Counted from the stretch's first letter, positions 27,814-37,360 are shown. The stretch is DNA of 64,000 bases from Alphaproteobacteria bacterium (GCA_021775955.1 JAJFGU010000004.1:186001-250000); one strand, 5' to 3'. Program-made: numbers and translations. The notes: generated from the letters alone by a model not told the origin.

Positions 27814-28254
27814 TTAACTGCTTCTGTCGATGAATTTTTGAAAGGCTTTGAGCGTTTCTTCGCTGACGTGGTGCTCAACCCCTTCCGCATCCTGCTCGGC
27901 ATTCTCGTCGCTAACGCCCAGGCATTTGAGGAACTTCACAACCAGGATATGCCGCCGCTTGCAGCTTTCCGCTAGTTTCTGTCCCCCTTCGGTTAAAAAC
28001 AGAGAACGATAAGGCTGGCTGTTGACCAGCCCTTCTTTTTTGAGCCTGGTAATAATCTTGTTTACGGTCGCATGAGAAATTCCAAAGCGCTGTGCCAGAT
28101 CAACCACCCGTGCTTCGCCATTGGCATCGATAAGATCAGCAATCAACTCGACGTAATCCTCGGCTGTCTCAGTTTGATGGGCTTCGCGCACCCGCTCAAA
28201 ACGTTGTGCCTGTTCTTTTGGATCTGCCAGTTCTGTTTGTGATGTCATTTGCAT
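27814..28254 (-). CDS. mntR: Manganese-responsive regulator MntR (DtxR family)
   Basis: 146 aa. A winged helix-turn-helix (VVDLAQRFGISHATVNKIIT and RLKKEGLV) is followed by a metal-binding dimerisation part with C-K-R-R-H, GVSDENAEQDAEGVEHH and a short C-terminal helix. The layout matches E. coli-type MntR, a Mn2+-dependent repressor. It is divergent from the Mn/Fe-type ABC transporter genes, its likely target. Confidence 0.9.
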   Translation of the reverse strand: MQMTSQTELADPKEQAQRFERVREAHQTETAEDYVELIADLIDANGEARVVDLAQRFGISHATVNKIITRLKKEGLVNSQPYRSLFLTEGGQKLAESCKRRHILVVKFLKCLGVSDENAEQDAEGVEHHVSEETLKAFQKFIDRSS

Positions 28255-28286
28255 TTCCTTTTATACCAAAGCAGCTTCCCAGATTC

Positions 28287-28350
28287 TGCTTTTCCCGCGA
28301 AAGCGGGAATCTTCGCCCCATCAAAGGTCCCCGTTTTCACGGGGAAAGCA
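28287..28350. repeat. 64-bp palindromic repeat, TGCTTT...AAAGCA family (intergenic copy)
   Basis: Begins TGCTTTTCCCGCGAAAGCGG and ends CACGGGGAAAGCA, with two GC-rich arms each able to form a hairpin. It has exactly the same length and arm layout as the copy inside pepN. It lies between mntR and the sitA promoter. Confidence 0.75.
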
Positions 28351-28402
28351 AGGAAGAAAGCGTCATTTATTATGAATAAATTATCATCTCCTGTCAAAAG
28401 TG

Positions 28403-28445
28403 TTGCCTTGGCTACATTTTGTGCTATATACTTAAATTATAAGCA
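28403..28445 (+). promoter_or_regulatory. sitA promoter with possible MntR operator
   Basis: TTGCCT (28403-28408), 18-nt spacer, TATACT (28427-28432). An imperfect inverted repeat with TGCT at 28422 and AAGCA ending at 28445 (outer arms TGCT/AGCA, each followed by TATA-like bases) covers the -10 box. A repressor bound there would block transcription; MntR is the obvious candidate because its gene is divergent. The assignment is inference. Confidence 0.45.
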
Positions 28446-28457
28446 TATGGTAAAAAT

Positions 28458-29423
28458 ATGAAAAAACTCTTTATATCGCTGTTCAGTCTCGCCGCTATTT
28501 TAAGCGCTTTTCTTGTCTGGCCGCCTCTTGAGGGCAAAACCGATGACCGGCCCTATATCGTGACAACCACGGCGCAGGTCGGTGATATTGTGACCAATAT
28601 TGTCGGTCCCGATATCCGGGTTGAATATCTGATGGGCAGTGGCGTTGATCCGCATTTATATCGCCCGACCCGCTCTGATGTGATCAAGCTCAAACGCGCC
28701 GATATGGTGTTTTACAACGGCCTGCACCTCGAAGGACAAATGGTGGAGCTTTTGGGCAAGCTGGCCGAGGAAAAACCCTCCATCGCCATTGCAAGCGGAT
28801 TGCCGGAAAGCGCCCTGCTCGATTTTGCCGGTGCCAGCAAGCATGACCCGCATATCTGGATGGATATCGGCAAATGGATTCATGCCAGCAATATCGTTGA
28901 AGGCAACCTGTCGAAAGCCTACCCCGATAATACCTCAAGGTTTAAAGCCCGGGCTGTTGCTTACAAAAACCAGCTGCAAAATCTTGAAACGCATGTCATG
29001 AAAACGATTGGCACTATCCCGCTTGAAAATAAAATTCTGGTCACGGCCCATGATGCGTTTGGCTATCTGGGCTCGGCTTATAATATGGAAGTCATCGGTA
29101 TTCAGGGCATTTCAACCGAAAGTGAAGCGGGTTTGAAGCGCATTGAAGAACTGGTCGATATGCTGGTAGAGCGAAAAATTCCATCGGTCTTCATTGAAAG
29201 CTCGGTCACGGACCGCAACATCAAGGCTCTGATCGAAGGCGCCGCTGCGCGAGGCCATGAGGTTAAAATTGGCGGCGAGCTGTATTCCGATGCCATGGGC
29301 GCGCCCGGAAGCTATGAGGGCACTTATATCGGTATGATGGACCACAATGTGAATGTGATTGTTTCCGCTCTTGGCGGCATGACAAAACCGCTCTCCGATA
29401 AACTCGCCTTCAACGCGCAGTAG
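28458..29423 (+). CDS. sitA: Metal ABC transporter substrate-binding protein, Mn/Fe type
   Basis: Periplasmic cluster A-I solute-binding protein, 321 aa, with an N-terminal signal or anchor helix. The four expected ligands are visible: His in GVDPHLY, His in DPHIWMD, Glu in VFIESSV and Asp in LYSDAMG. This His2-Glu-Asp set is typical of Mn/Fe binders; the His-rich loop of zinc ZnuA is absent. It is first of four genes in SitABCD order, next to mntR. Confidence 0.92.
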   Translation: MKKLFISLFSLAAILSAFLVWPPLEGKTDDRPYIVTTTAQVGDIVTNIVGPDIRVEYLMGSGVDPHLYRPTRSDVIKLKRADMVFYNGLHLEGQMVELLGKLAEEKPSIAIASGLPESALLDFAGASKHDPHIWMDIGKWIHASNIVEGNLSKAYPDNTSRFKARAVAYKNQLQNLETHVMKTIGTIPLENKILVTAHDAFGYLGSAYNMEVIGIQGISTESEAGLKRIEELVDMLVERKIPSVFIESSVTDRNIKALIEGAAARGHEVKIGGELYSDAMGAPGSYEGTYIGMMDHNVNVIVSALGGMTKPLSDKLAFNAQ

Positions 29424-29425
29424 CC

Positions 29426-30163
29426 ATGCCCCCTCCTCCTCTGGACGTTAAAAATCTTTCCGTACATTACCATCTGCAGGATGAGCCGGCTTTATCAGCT
29501 ATCGATTACAGGGCCGAAGCAGGAAAACTAACAGCCATCATCGGCCCCAACGGCGCAGGGAAATCGACATTCCTCAAAGCTGTCATGGGGCTTATTCCAT
29601 CCACCAGCGAAAAGATTGAGGCTTTCGGCAAACCTGTCGCCACACAAAAAGATAAAATTGCCTATATGCCGCAACGAAGCAGCGTTGACTGGGATTTTCC
29701 TGTCTCGGCGCTGGATGTGGCCACGATGGGCCTATACGGCAAAATTGGATTGCTAAGGCCCGTGCGCAAAAAACATAAAGACGAGGCTAGAGGATATCTC
29801 GATCAGGTTGGTATGGCTGATTACGCAGATCGTCAGATCGGCCAGCTTTCCGGCGGTCAGCAGCAAAGAGTTTTTCTGGCGCGCACGCTGGCCCAAAATC
29901 CCTCGTTGTATTTCATGGACGAGCCTCTGGCCGGGGTGGATATTGCCACTGAAAAAATCATTATTTCAATTCTTGAGCAGCTAAAGAAGGACGGTAAAAC
30001 CATTCTGGTCGTTCATCACGACCTGCAAAGTGTTGGTAGCTTTTTTGACAACGCGCTACTCCTCAATAAAGTTAAAATATCTGAGGGCCCGGTCAAAAAA
30101 GTCCTGACACCCTCCAACCTGTCGATTGCTTACAAAAGCCCTGTGATTGCCAATGTGGGATGA
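29426..30163 (+). CDS. sitB: Metal ABC transporter ATP-binding protein
   Basis: 245-aa ATPase of the manganese/iron importer. Walker A GPNGAGKST, signature LSGGQQQRVFLARTL, Walker B YFMDEPLAGVD and the switch His in VVHHDL are all intact. It begins 3 nt after sitA and overlaps sitC by 11 nt. Confidence 0.95.
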   Translation: MPPPPLDVKNLSVHYHLQDEPALSAIDYRAEAGKLTAIIGPNGAGKSTFLKAVMGLIPSTSEKIEAFGKPVATQKDKIAYMPQRSSVDWDFPVSALDVATMGLYGKIGLLRPVRKKHKDEARGYLDQVGMADYADRQIGQLSGGQQQRVFLARTLAQNPSLYFMDEPLAGVDIATEKIIISILEQLKKDGKTILVVHHDLQSVGSFFDNALLLNKVKISEGPVKKVLTPSNLSIAYKSPVIANVG

Positions 30164-31058
30164 TTTTCTTCATGTTCTGATGTTCCAGGCCGCCCATAAC
30201 ACCAATATGGTTCTGACCAGCACGATTTTCCTTGGTGCCGCCGGTGGAATGATCGGCTCCTTTATCTATTTAAGGAAGCGCGCGATGCTGACCGACACAT
30301 TAAGCCACGCCACCCTGCCCGGTGTTGCGCTTGGCTTTATTGTCGCAGTGCTACTGGATTTAAATGATGGCCGCCACCTTCCTACGCTTTTGGCTGGCGC
30401 GGCGTTGACAGCTCTGCTTGGCGGGCTCTGCGTGCAATGGATCAAAAGCAAAACCCGCCTTAATGAAGATGTTGCCATCGGTAGCGTGCTCAGCGTTTTT
30501 TACGGCGGCGGTATTGTTTTGCTAAGCGCCATTCAACGCATGGAAGCGGGCAGCAAGGCAGGCTTGGAGACATTTTTATTGGGACAGGTTTCGGGCCTCA
30601 GCCAAAGTGAAACCCAGCTTATTATGCTCGTCTCCGTTGTCGTTATTATTGCGGCCTGCGCCCTGTTCAAAGAATTCAGGCTGATTTGTTTCGATGAAAT
30701 TTATGCCCGCGCCGGCACCATGCCAGTCTTAAAGCTGGATATGGCATTGCTGGCGCTGATGATTGTGGTTGTTTGTATCGGCCTCAAAACCGTCGGGCTG
30801 GTCCTGATTGTCGCGCTGATGATTATTCCGGCGGTGACAGCCCGGTTCTGGACCGATGATACTGCCAAACTGGTCGTTATTGCTGCGCTTTGCGGCGCTT
30901 TAAGCTGTTATATCGGCGCATCCCTTTCCGCCAGCCTGCCCAATCTTCCGGCGGGCGCGATGATCGTTTTAACCGCCTTTTCCTTTTTTACATTCAGCTT
31001 CTTCCTGGCACCCAAACGCGGCCTTCTTTCCTCCAGCTTAAGGAGCCACCATGCTTGA
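30153..31058 (+). CDS. sitC: Metal ABC transporter permease (first)
   Basis: 301-aa membrane permease of the ABC-3 family with about 8-9 helices. The RKRAMLTDTLSHATLPGVALG segment is the conserved ATPase-contact region, and FKEFRLICFDEIYA is the matching cytoplasmic loop. ATG at 30153 is chosen over a TTG two codons earlier; it starts inside the sitB end. Confidence 0.93.
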   Translation: MWDDFLHVLMFQAAHNTNMVLTSTIFLGAAGGMIGSFIYLRKRAMLTDTLSHATLPGVALGFIVAVLLDLNDGRHLPTLLAGAALTALLGGLCVQWIKSKTRLNEDVAIGSVLSVFYGGGIVLLSAIQRMEAGSKAGLETFLLGQVSGLSQSETQLIMLVSVVVIIAACALFKEFRLICFDEIYARAGTMPVLKLDMALLALMIVVVCIGLKTVGLVLIVALMIIPAVTARFWTDDTAKLVVIAALCGALSCYIGASLSASLPNLPAGAMIVLTAFSFFTFSFFLAPKRGLLSSSLRSHHA

Positions 31059-31938
31059 GGAATTTTTACAAATCGATTTGCCCGCCATTCTGGTCGCCGT
31101 TCTCGCCAGCATTGCCTGCGCTCTTTTGGGGAGCTTTCTCGTCCTGCGCAAACAGGCCCTGATGGGTGATGCACTCAGCCATGTCGTCCTGCCCGGTATT
31201 GCCGTCGGGTTTTTACTCTCCGGCCATATCAACCCACTTTATATGATGGGTGGCGCCTTGCTTGCCTGTTTTGCATCTGTGCTGTTGATTAATTTTATCA
31301 AGACCTTCGGCAGGATTGAGCCGGGCGCAGCCATGGGCATTGTTTTTACGGCCATGTTTGCTCTGGGCATTGTTTTGCTGGAAACGCAAGTCGGCTCGCG
31401 GGTTCATCTTGATGCCCAGCACGCCCTGTATGGCGCTCTCGAGCTGACCTATTGGCAGGACCCTGGAAATCTAAGCGAAATGCCTCATCAAATTACCACG
31501 CTGGGCGTTTTGACTATCCTCATCGTTATTTTTATTGCGCTTTTCTTTAAAGAATTAAAGCTCACCAGCTTTGATCCTATTCTCGCCAGCACCATGAATG
31601 TAAAGGTTAGCTGGCTTGGGGCCGCCTTAATGACCCTTGTCGCCATGGCCGCTGTGGCGTCCTTCGAAGCCGCAGGCTCTATCCTCGTCATTGCGATGTT
31701 TATCTGCCCGGCAGCAACGGCGCGGATGTTTTGCGACAGCCTGGAGACGCAGCTTTATGTCAGCGCTTTGGTCGGAGCCTCATGTGGATTGCTGGGCTAT
31801 ATACTGGCGGCCTTCGCGCCTTTATGGCTTGGATTTGAACATTCCCTAAGCGCAGCAGGCATGATCGCGCTCACAGCTGGATTCCTACAGTTGCTGGCGA
31901 TGTTATTCGCACCGAAATATGGAGTATTAAGCCGCTAG
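31051..31938 (+). CDS. sitD: Metal ABC transporter permease (second)
   Basis: 295-aa ABC-3 permease paralogous to the preceding gene: LRKQALMGDALSHVVLPGIA and FKELKLTSFDPILA occupy the same positions. Two permease genes match the SitC/SitD heteromeric architecture. It overlaps sitC by 8 nt, and its stop overlaps the convergent gene by 12 nt. Confidence 0.93.
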   Translation: MLEEFLQIDLPAILVAVLASIACALLGSFLVLRKQALMGDALSHVVLPGIAVGFLLSGHINPLYMMGGALLACFASVLLINFIKTFGRIEPGAAMGIVFTAMFALGIVLLETQVGSRVHLDAQHALYGALELTYWQDPGNLSEMPHQITTLGVLTILIVIFIALFFKELKLTSFDPILASTMNVKVSWLGAALMTLVAMAAVASFEAAGSILVIAMFICPAATARMFCDSLETQLYVSALVGASCGLLGYILAAFAPLWLGFEHSLSAAGMIALTAGFLQLLAMLFAPKYGVLSR

Positions 31939-32805
31939 GTTCAGGAGAACAGGGTCGGTATCATTCTCTGCGCCACCATTAATACTGGTCAGCTCCCTGA
32001 GAACGTCTATCAAAGGCGGTGGAAAATCAGTTGACGGCCCACCAAAGCGTTCACGCGCGGCCTCAAGAAGATTGCTAAACTGCCGCAGCGTATCACGAAA
32101 CTCATTAATAAGATGTCGTATATCTGAAACGTCCTGACCACGTGCCTCGCCGGAGCGGCCTGGCCCGCTATTGTCTCCCTGCCGCACGATAAGCGTTTGC
32201 TCTCTTTCAATGCTGAGTTGCGCAACAACGATTTCAGTCGTCTCGATAGCCTGTCGAACTGTCAGGCTGCCATCCTCTCCCTGAGAAATCTCGATGGTTT
32301 CGGTGCGTTCGGTAATTCTTGTGAAATTGAATTCAACGTTAAGGCTCTCCGCATAGCTAACGGAAAGATCGCCCGATCCACGAGAAGCCCCGTTAAACAG
32401 GCTGGAGAAGCTTTCTTCAAGCAAAGCGCCTATGTCGCCGCCGACACTGCCAAGCCCGCCTATAATATCGTTGATAAGATCGACGATAACGCCCTGTTGT
32501 GAATCACTGGCAACATTCAGAAGGGCCGCAGCAAACTCGATTTGTTCCTGCACGGCCTGCAAGCGTTCCCGCGTAAATTGTACGTCTTGCTGCCTTTGGC
32601 CGGCAAAACCGCTCTCCAGTGCCCTGATAACTTCCCGGGCCTGATCCGACAGATCAATCCGGTCATCCAGATGATGCTCCGGGTTGCCGGGATTGCTGAT
32701 AATGTCCCGTGTTCTGTCCTGTAAGCTATTAAAGAAAGAGCCGCCTGATAATGATTTTACCAGGGAATTTACGTCTAAAGAGGGCAATCCTGCGCCTAAA
32801 GTCAT
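31927..32805 (-). CDS. Hypothetical protein, 292 aa
   Basis: Not recognised. It has no signal peptide or membrane helix. A Leu-Ser-rich start is followed by a possible helical segment (RERLQAVQEQIEFAAALLNV), a Gly-rich stretch (IIGGLGSVGGDIGALLEES) and a beta-like repeat region rich in Thr/Glu (TERTETIEIS, ETTEIVVAQLSIE). The motif DRIDLSDQAREVI near residue 50 resembles a tag seen in motility or surface proteins, but I would not assign a function. It is convergent with sitD. Confidence 0.55.
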   Translation of the reverse strand: MTLGAGLPSLDVNSLVKSLSGGSFFNSLQDRTRDIISNPGNPEHHLDDRIDLSDQAREVIRALESGFAGQRQQDVQFTRERLQAVQEQIEFAAALLNVASDSQQGVIVDLINDIIGGLGSVGGDIGALLEESFSSLFNGASRGSGDLSVSYAESLNVEFNFTRITERTETIEISQGEDGSLTVRQAIETTEIVVAQLSIEREQTLIVRQGDNSGPGRSGEARGQDVSDIRHLINEFRDTLRQFSNLLEAARERFGGPSTDFPPPLIDVLRELTSINGGAENDTDPVLLNLAA

Positions 32806-32920
32806 ATCATTTCATCCTGAAATGGCTAAATTCTTTCTCACACCGGTATCATAACACAAAAACAATCAAAAAAGGGACTGCTATTAAGCCCTTATCCCCA
32901 ATGAAAAAATGCCATATTTC

Positions 32921-32949
32921 TTGACAGAGGCCCCAAACCGTGGCTATAT
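32921..32949 (+). promoter_or_regulatory. Promoter of rplU-rpmA
   Basis: Exact TTGACA at 32921-32926, a 17-nt spacer, then CTATAT at 32944-32949 (or TATATG with spacing 18). The start codon of rplU is about 30 nt downstream. A strong constitutive promoter fits ribosomal protein genes. Confidence 0.75.
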
Positions 32950-32980
32950 GCCCGTCTTCAGAAATAGGATGATTGAAATT

Positions 32981-33295
32981 ATGTTTGCAGTAATAAAAAC
33001 AGGTGGAAAACAGTATAAAGTCCAAAAGGACGATAAACTGAGGGTCGAAAAGCTTGAAGCCGACGAGGGCGGTAGCATCGACCTGGACGAAGTTTTGTTC
33101 GTTGGTGACGGTAAAACCGCTAAAATCGGCGATCCGCTGGTCAAAGGCGCGAGCGTAAAGGCCACAGTGCTGGAACATGTTCGCGGCCCGAAAATCACGA
33201 TTTTTAAGAAAAAACGCCGTCAGAATTACCGCCGTAAAAAGGGCCACCGTCAGGATCTGACGCTGATCCAGATTACGGATATAAAAGCAGCTTAA
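32981..33295 (+). CDS. rplU: Ribosomal protein bL21
   Basis: 104 aa, beginning [14 protein letters not shown] with the C-terminal [16 protein letters not shown] basic patch and FTLI-like LTLIQITDI of bL21. A longer frame from 32909 lies across the promoter and is rejected. It is followed by rpmA after 17 nt. Confidence 0.97.
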   Translation: MFAVIKTGGKQYKVQKDDKLRVEKLEADEGGSIDLDEVLFVGDGKTAKIGDPLVKGASVKATVLEHVRGPKITIFKKKRRQNYRRKKGHRQDLTLIQITDIKAA

Positions 33296-33312
33296 AGAAC
33301 AGGAGAGACGTT

Positions 33313-33594
33313 ATGGCACATAAAAAAGCAGGTGGAAGTTCCAGAAACGGTCGTGATTCAGAAGGTCGCCGTTTGGGCGTTAAGAAATATGGCGGCGAGA
33401 AAATTCTGGCCGGTAATATCCTTGTGCGCCAGCGTGGCACCAAATATAAGGCGGGCAGAAATGTCGGCGTTGGTAAGGATCACACATTATTCGCTCTTTT
33501 GGACGGCCAGGTTCTGTTTCAAAAAGGCGCTGGCGACAGAGCCATAGTGAATATTGTTCCGGCCAATGACGGTAGCGCCCAGGCCGCTGAATAA
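33313..33594 (+). CDS. rpmA: Ribosomal protein bL27
   Basis: 93 aa with the family start [24 protein letters not shown] and the [10 protein letters not shown] segment. No N-terminal prosequence needs cleavage. It is co-transcribed with rplU and ends before a clear terminator. Confidence 0.97.
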   Translation: MAHKKAGGSSRNGRDSEGRRLGVKKYGGEKILAGNILVRQRGTKYKAGRNVGVGKDHTLFALLDGQVLFQKGAGDRAIVNIVPANDGSAQAAE

Positions 33595-33630
33595 GTCGGC
33601 TGAACAACCTTCAAGACTTAGAGATTTAAC

Positions 33631-33660
33631 AAAAGGAAGGTTTTTTAGCCTTCCTTTTTT
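33631..33660 (+). terminator. Rho-independent terminator after rpmA
   Basis: AAGGAAGG and CCTTCC arms around a T-rich loop, followed by six T. It separates rplU-rpmA from obgE, whose ATG is 15 nt downstream. Confidence 0.8.
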
Positions 33661-33675
33661 ATTGGACCAAGAGAC

Positions 33676-34674
33676 ATGAAATTTTTAGACGAAGCCAAAA
33701 TATATCTGGAAAGCGGCAGCGGCGGCAATGGCTGCATGAGCTTCCGGCGGGAGAAGAATGTCCCGCGCGGCGGTCCCAACGGCGGCAATGGCGGTAAGGG
33801 CGGCGATGTTATTTTTGAGGTCGCCGGCGCCATGAACACGCTGATAGATTTTCGCTATCAGCAACATTTCAAAGCCAAAAACGGCCAGGGCGGCATGGGC
33901 GATAACCGTAGCGGCTCGGGTGGTGATGATTATATTATCAGAGTCCCTGTCGGCACTCAAATCCTTGATGAGGACAAAGAGAGTGTTCTTGCAGATTTCA
34001 CGCAAGACGGTTTACGCATTATCTTCCTCAAAGGCGGCGATGGCGGTTTCGGCAATGCCCATTACAAAAGCTCCACCAATCAGGCGCCGCGCAAAACCAC
34101 ATCGGGCTGGCCGGGGCAGGAAACCGAGATATGGCTGCGTCTGAAACTGATTGCTGATGCCGGGTTGGTCGGCTTGCCCAATGCCGGGAAATCGACTTTT
34201 CTGGCCGCCTGCTCCAATGCCAAGCCAAAAATTGCCGATTACCCTTTTACCACCCTGCACCCCAATCTTGGTGTGGTCAAAGCCGGTGAGGTTGACTTTG
34301 TTATCGCCGACATTCCCGGCCTGATCGAGGGTGCGCATGAAGGAATCGGGCTTGGTGATCGCTTTTTAGGCCATGTCGAGCGCACATCCGTTTTGCTCCA
34401 TCTGATTGACGGCACCGAAGACGATATCATCAAATCCTATAAGACTATTCGTCATGAACTGAAAGAATATGGCTGTGGTTTGACGGAGAAACAGGAAATC
34501 ATAGCGCTTAATAAAAGCGACGCTCTCGGCCCTGAACTCGCCGAAGATCAGGCCCGGACCCTGGAAAAAGCCATCGGTAAGAAAGTTTATACAATCTCTG
34601 CTGTTTCCGGTGAAGGCGTTCAGGAAATCCTTTATGCTCTGGCTGATAAGGTAAGGCACAGGGAATTAGCCTGA
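33676..34674 (+). CDS. obgE: Obg-family GTPase (CgtA)
   Basis: GTPase needed for 50S assembly and stringent response, 332 aa. The N-terminal Obg fold is glycine-rich ([25 protein letters not shown]). The G domain has G1 [10 protein letters not shown]3 DIPGLIEGA and G4 NKSD. The stop overlaps the proB start by one base. Confidence 0.97.
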   Translation: MKFLDEAKIYLESGSGGNGCMSFRREKNVPRGGPNGGNGGKGGDVIFEVAGAMNTLIDFRYQQHFKAKNGQGGMGDNRSGSGGDDYIIRVPVGTQILDEDKESVLADFTQDGLRIIFLKGGDGGFGNAHYKSSTNQAPRKTTSGWPGQETEIWLRLKLIADAGLVGLPNAGKSTFLAACSNAKPKIADYPFTTLHPNLGVVKAGEVDFVIADIPGLIEGAHEGIGLGDRFLGHVERTSVLLHLIDGTEDDIIKSYKTIRHELKEYGCGLTEKQEIIALNKSDALGPELAEDQARTLEKAIGKKVYTISAVSGEGVQEILYALADKVRHRELA

Positions 34675-35777
34675 TGAACGCTTCCGATACCCTCAAAAAT
34701 TCCAAGCGCGTCGTCATCAAAATTGGCTCTGCCCTGCTAACCAATGAAACGCGCGAAGAGCTTAATCAGGGCTGGATCGACAATCTGGCCAAAGACATTC
34801 ACGCACTAAACAAAAGCAGTAAGGAAGTCATCATCGTTTCTTCAGGGGCTGTCGCGCTGGGGCGCAAGGCACTTGGCATTTCAGCTGACATAGCCCCCGA
34901 AGATATCCGCCTGGAGCAAAAACAAGCTGCTTCTGCTGTTGGCCAGCCACATATTTTTACAGGCTACTACCACGCTTTTGAAAAACTCGGCATCACAGTC
35001 GCACAAGTTCTGCTTACCACTAGCGAAACAGAAAACCGCGCAATGCATCTAAACGCCCGCGAAACGCTTTATACCTTGCTCGCCAGGGGCATTGTTCCGG
35101 TTATCAATGAAAATGACACCATCTCCACCGGCGAGCTGCGTTTCGGCGATAATGACCGTCTTGCAGTGCGCGTCGCGCAGATGATCGAAGCCGATACCGT
35201 GCTCCTGCTCTCAAGCACCGAAGGCCTGCATACGGAAGATCCCAGTAAAAATCCGGATGCCGAGCATATTCCTTTGGTTGAAGACATAACCGATGAACAC
35301 ATAAAAATGGCGGGAGACGCTATCCCCGGCCTGTCCACCGGCGGCATGAAAAGCAAAATCGAAGCCGCACAAGCTGCCACCCGCGCCGGGATTTCTCTGG
35401 TGATCGCCAAAGAGCTGGACGGCAAATGCACATTGTTTAAAGCACAAGACAACGCGCCCAATGCCCGCAAGCGCTGGATCGCCACCCATATGAAGCCCAG
35501 GGGTTCGGTTATCATTGATGACGGCGCCCTCAAAGCGCTTCAGGATGGTAAAAGCTTACTTCCGATAGGCGTGAAAGCGCTGGAGGGTATCTTTGAACGT
35601 GGCGACGCCGTTAGCATTCAAACTGGAAACGGCAAGGGTATTGGGATCGGCCTTTCCGCCTATAGCGCAGAAGACGCTCAAAAAATTATCGGCAAACAAA
35701 GCGCAGACATTCATGGTATTCTCGGCTATTTAGGCCGGGATGAGCTTATTCATAGGAATGATATGGTTTTGAGCTAA
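34674..35777 (+). CDS. proB: Glutamate 5-kinase
   Basis: First step of proline synthesis, 367 aa. The amino-acid-kinase domain has VVIKIGSALLT, SSGAVALGRKALG, NENDT and STGGMKSKIEAA; a C-terminal PUA domain is present (GVKALEGIFERGDAV). In many alphaproteobacteria proA follows directly; here proA is 19 kb away and a methyltransferase gene overlaps the stop. Confidence 0.96.
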   Translation: MNASDTLKNSKRVVIKIGSALLTNETREELNQGWIDNLAKDIHALNKSSKEVIIVSSGAVALGRKALGISADIAPEDIRLEQKQAASAVGQPHIFTGYYHAFEKLGITVAQVLLTTSETENRAMHLNARETLYTLLARGIVPVINENDTISTGELRFGDNDRLAVRVAQMIEADTVLLLSSTEGLHTEDPSKNPDAEHIPLVEDITDEHIKMAGDAIPGLSTGGMKSKIEAAQAATRAGISLVIAKELDGKCTLFKAQDNAPNARKRWIATHMKPRGSVIIDDGALKALQDGKSLLPIGVKALEGIFERGDAVSIQTGNGKGIGIGLSAYSAEDAQKIIGKQSADIHGILGYLGRDELIHRNDMVLS

Positions 35778-37360
35778 TGGAAGCAGCCCAAAGCAGTACC
35801 GACGAAGTCCAATCCCTGATCGCCTCGGGAACACAACAATTCACAAATGGCCAAAGAGCAGAGGCGCTTCATAGCTTTGCACAAGCGCTTACAATCGCGC
35901 CCGAAAGCAAGGAAAGCAAAATTTATTTTCTTCAAACGGCGGCTGGTTTTGCCACTGGCCACTTCAATGAAACCGTCAAACAAGCTCTATCAATATGTTT
36001 GCGGGACCCGGACCTTCGTCATACACCGTTGTTTTTCTCCTGGTATGCGACTCTGATGAATGATCCTGAAAACGCTGAACTAAAGAAACTCTTAAACCAT
36101 CAGGATTACAGTTCTTTTTCTGAGGCACTTTCCCTATCTGATACCACTTCAAAGCTAAATGATGACTTCCTGACCCAGGGTCTCAAAAAATTCCTGGTTA
36201 AAAATTACGGCTTTGAGGTCCTTCTAACTCATCTGCGCCGGTATCTGCTGCTAAAAGCTACGGAAGAAGAAAAACAATCCCTTTCACCTTTTATTGCGGC
36301 CTTATCTGCCCAGTGCTTTTTCAATGAATATTTGTTTTATGTAGCGAAGGAAGAAAAGGAGGCTCTAAAAAATCTAAAAGACCCCCTTCTCCTGTCCTGT
36401 TACGAAGCACCCAAGGAAGACGACTTAAAGCAGGACATCCCGTCCTTTGGAGCCATCAGTGACGATATTTCAAAAGTAGTGCAGGAACAATATGAACAAA
36501 ACCCCTTCCCGCGCTGGATCAGTTTTGGCGGTACGGCAGTCAGCGCCGAGAAAAACGAGCTTAGCAAAGATAAACATATTTTGATCGCCGGTTGCGGCAC
36601 CGGGCAGCAAGCAGCCATGGTAGCCACAAACTTCCCACAAAGTCAGATTACCGCAATTGATCTTAGCGAATCCAGCCTCTCTTACGCCCAACGTAAAAGC
36701 AAAGAGCTGGGCCTCAAAAACACCCGGTTCATGCATGGCGATATCCTTGAAGTTGGGGCCCTCGATCAAACATTCAATTACATCGCCTGCGGTGGGGTTT
36801 TGCATCACATGAAATCACCGAAAGATGGCCTTCAGGTTCTGCAATCCGTGCTTAAGCCTGATGGCGTTATGAGATTGGCTTTGTATAGCGAAATTGCCCG
36901 CCGTGATATTATTGCTGTCCAGAACTGGATTCAGCAAAAGGGTTATACGACCAGCGCGGATAGCATGCGTTCCTTTCGTAAAGATTTTATGGAGGGCAGT
37001 TATGAGGAAATTTTTCCGCAAGGCATGCCCTTTTTAGATATGTATTCGCTTTCTGATTGCCGGGACCTGCTGTTTCATGCTCAGGAGCACCGCTTTACCT
37101 GTCTGACACTCAAAGAAATGCTGGAAGAGCTGGATTTAGAGCTCTTGATATTCGCGCATGGCATGCCGGGGGTTAAAAACACCTATCTGCAATCTTTTCC
37201 CAATGACCCGAACGCCACCAATCTTGAAAACTGGCATCAATTTGAAACACAGCATCCTAATATTTTTATCGGAATGTATAAATTCTATGTTGGACAAAAA
37301 GGGGGATATGAGCCCGGTAAACTTCCGCCATGGCTTGAAACCCCGGGAGGAGCAGTTTAG
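35777..37360 (+). CDS. TPR-containing class I SAM methyltransferase
   Basis: 527 aa. Residues 10-60 resemble tetratricopeptide repeats (QQFTNGQRAEALHSFAQALT). The QYEQNPFPRW box is seen in a family of TPR-methyltransferases, and residues 268-276 hold SAM motif I (ILIAGCGTG), followed by AIDLSESSL (motif II) and GVLHHMKSPKDGL. The substrate is unknown. It starts inside the proB stop (TAATG) and its end overlaps the convergent acetyltransferase. Confidence 0.8.
   Translation: MEAAQSSTDEVQSLIASGTQQFTNGQRAEALHSFAQALTIAPESKESKIYFLQTAAGFATGHFNETVKQALSICLRDPDLRHTPLFFSWYATLMNDPENAELKKLLNHQDYSSFSEALSLSDTTSKLNDDFLTQGLKKFLVKNYGFEVLLTHLRRYLLLKATEEEKQSLSPFIAALSAQCFFNEYLFYVAKEEKEALKNLKDPLLLSCYEAPKEDDLKQDIPSFGAISDDISKVVQEQYEQNPFPRWISFGGTAVSAEKNELSKDKHILIAGCGTGQQAAMVATNFPQSQITAIDLSESSLSYAQRKSKELGLKNTRFMHGDILEVGALDQTFNYIACGGVLHHMKSPKDGLQVLQSVLKPDGVMRLALYSEIARRDIIAVQNWIQQKGYTTSADSMRSFRKDFMEGSYEEIFPQGMPFLDMYSLSDCRDLLFHAQEHRFTCLTLKEMLEELDLELLIFAHGMPGVKNTYLQSFPNDPNATNLENWHQFETQHPNIFIGMYKFYVGQKGGYEPGKLPPWLETPGGAV

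Noticed and set aside
28287-28350. CRISPR-like repeat
   Set aside because: A single palindromic unit without regularly spaced copies; no cas genes in the window.
32909-32980. N-terminal extension of rplU
   Set aside because: It would be translated from within the TTGACA/CTATAT promoter; bL21 begins at [11 protein letters not shown].
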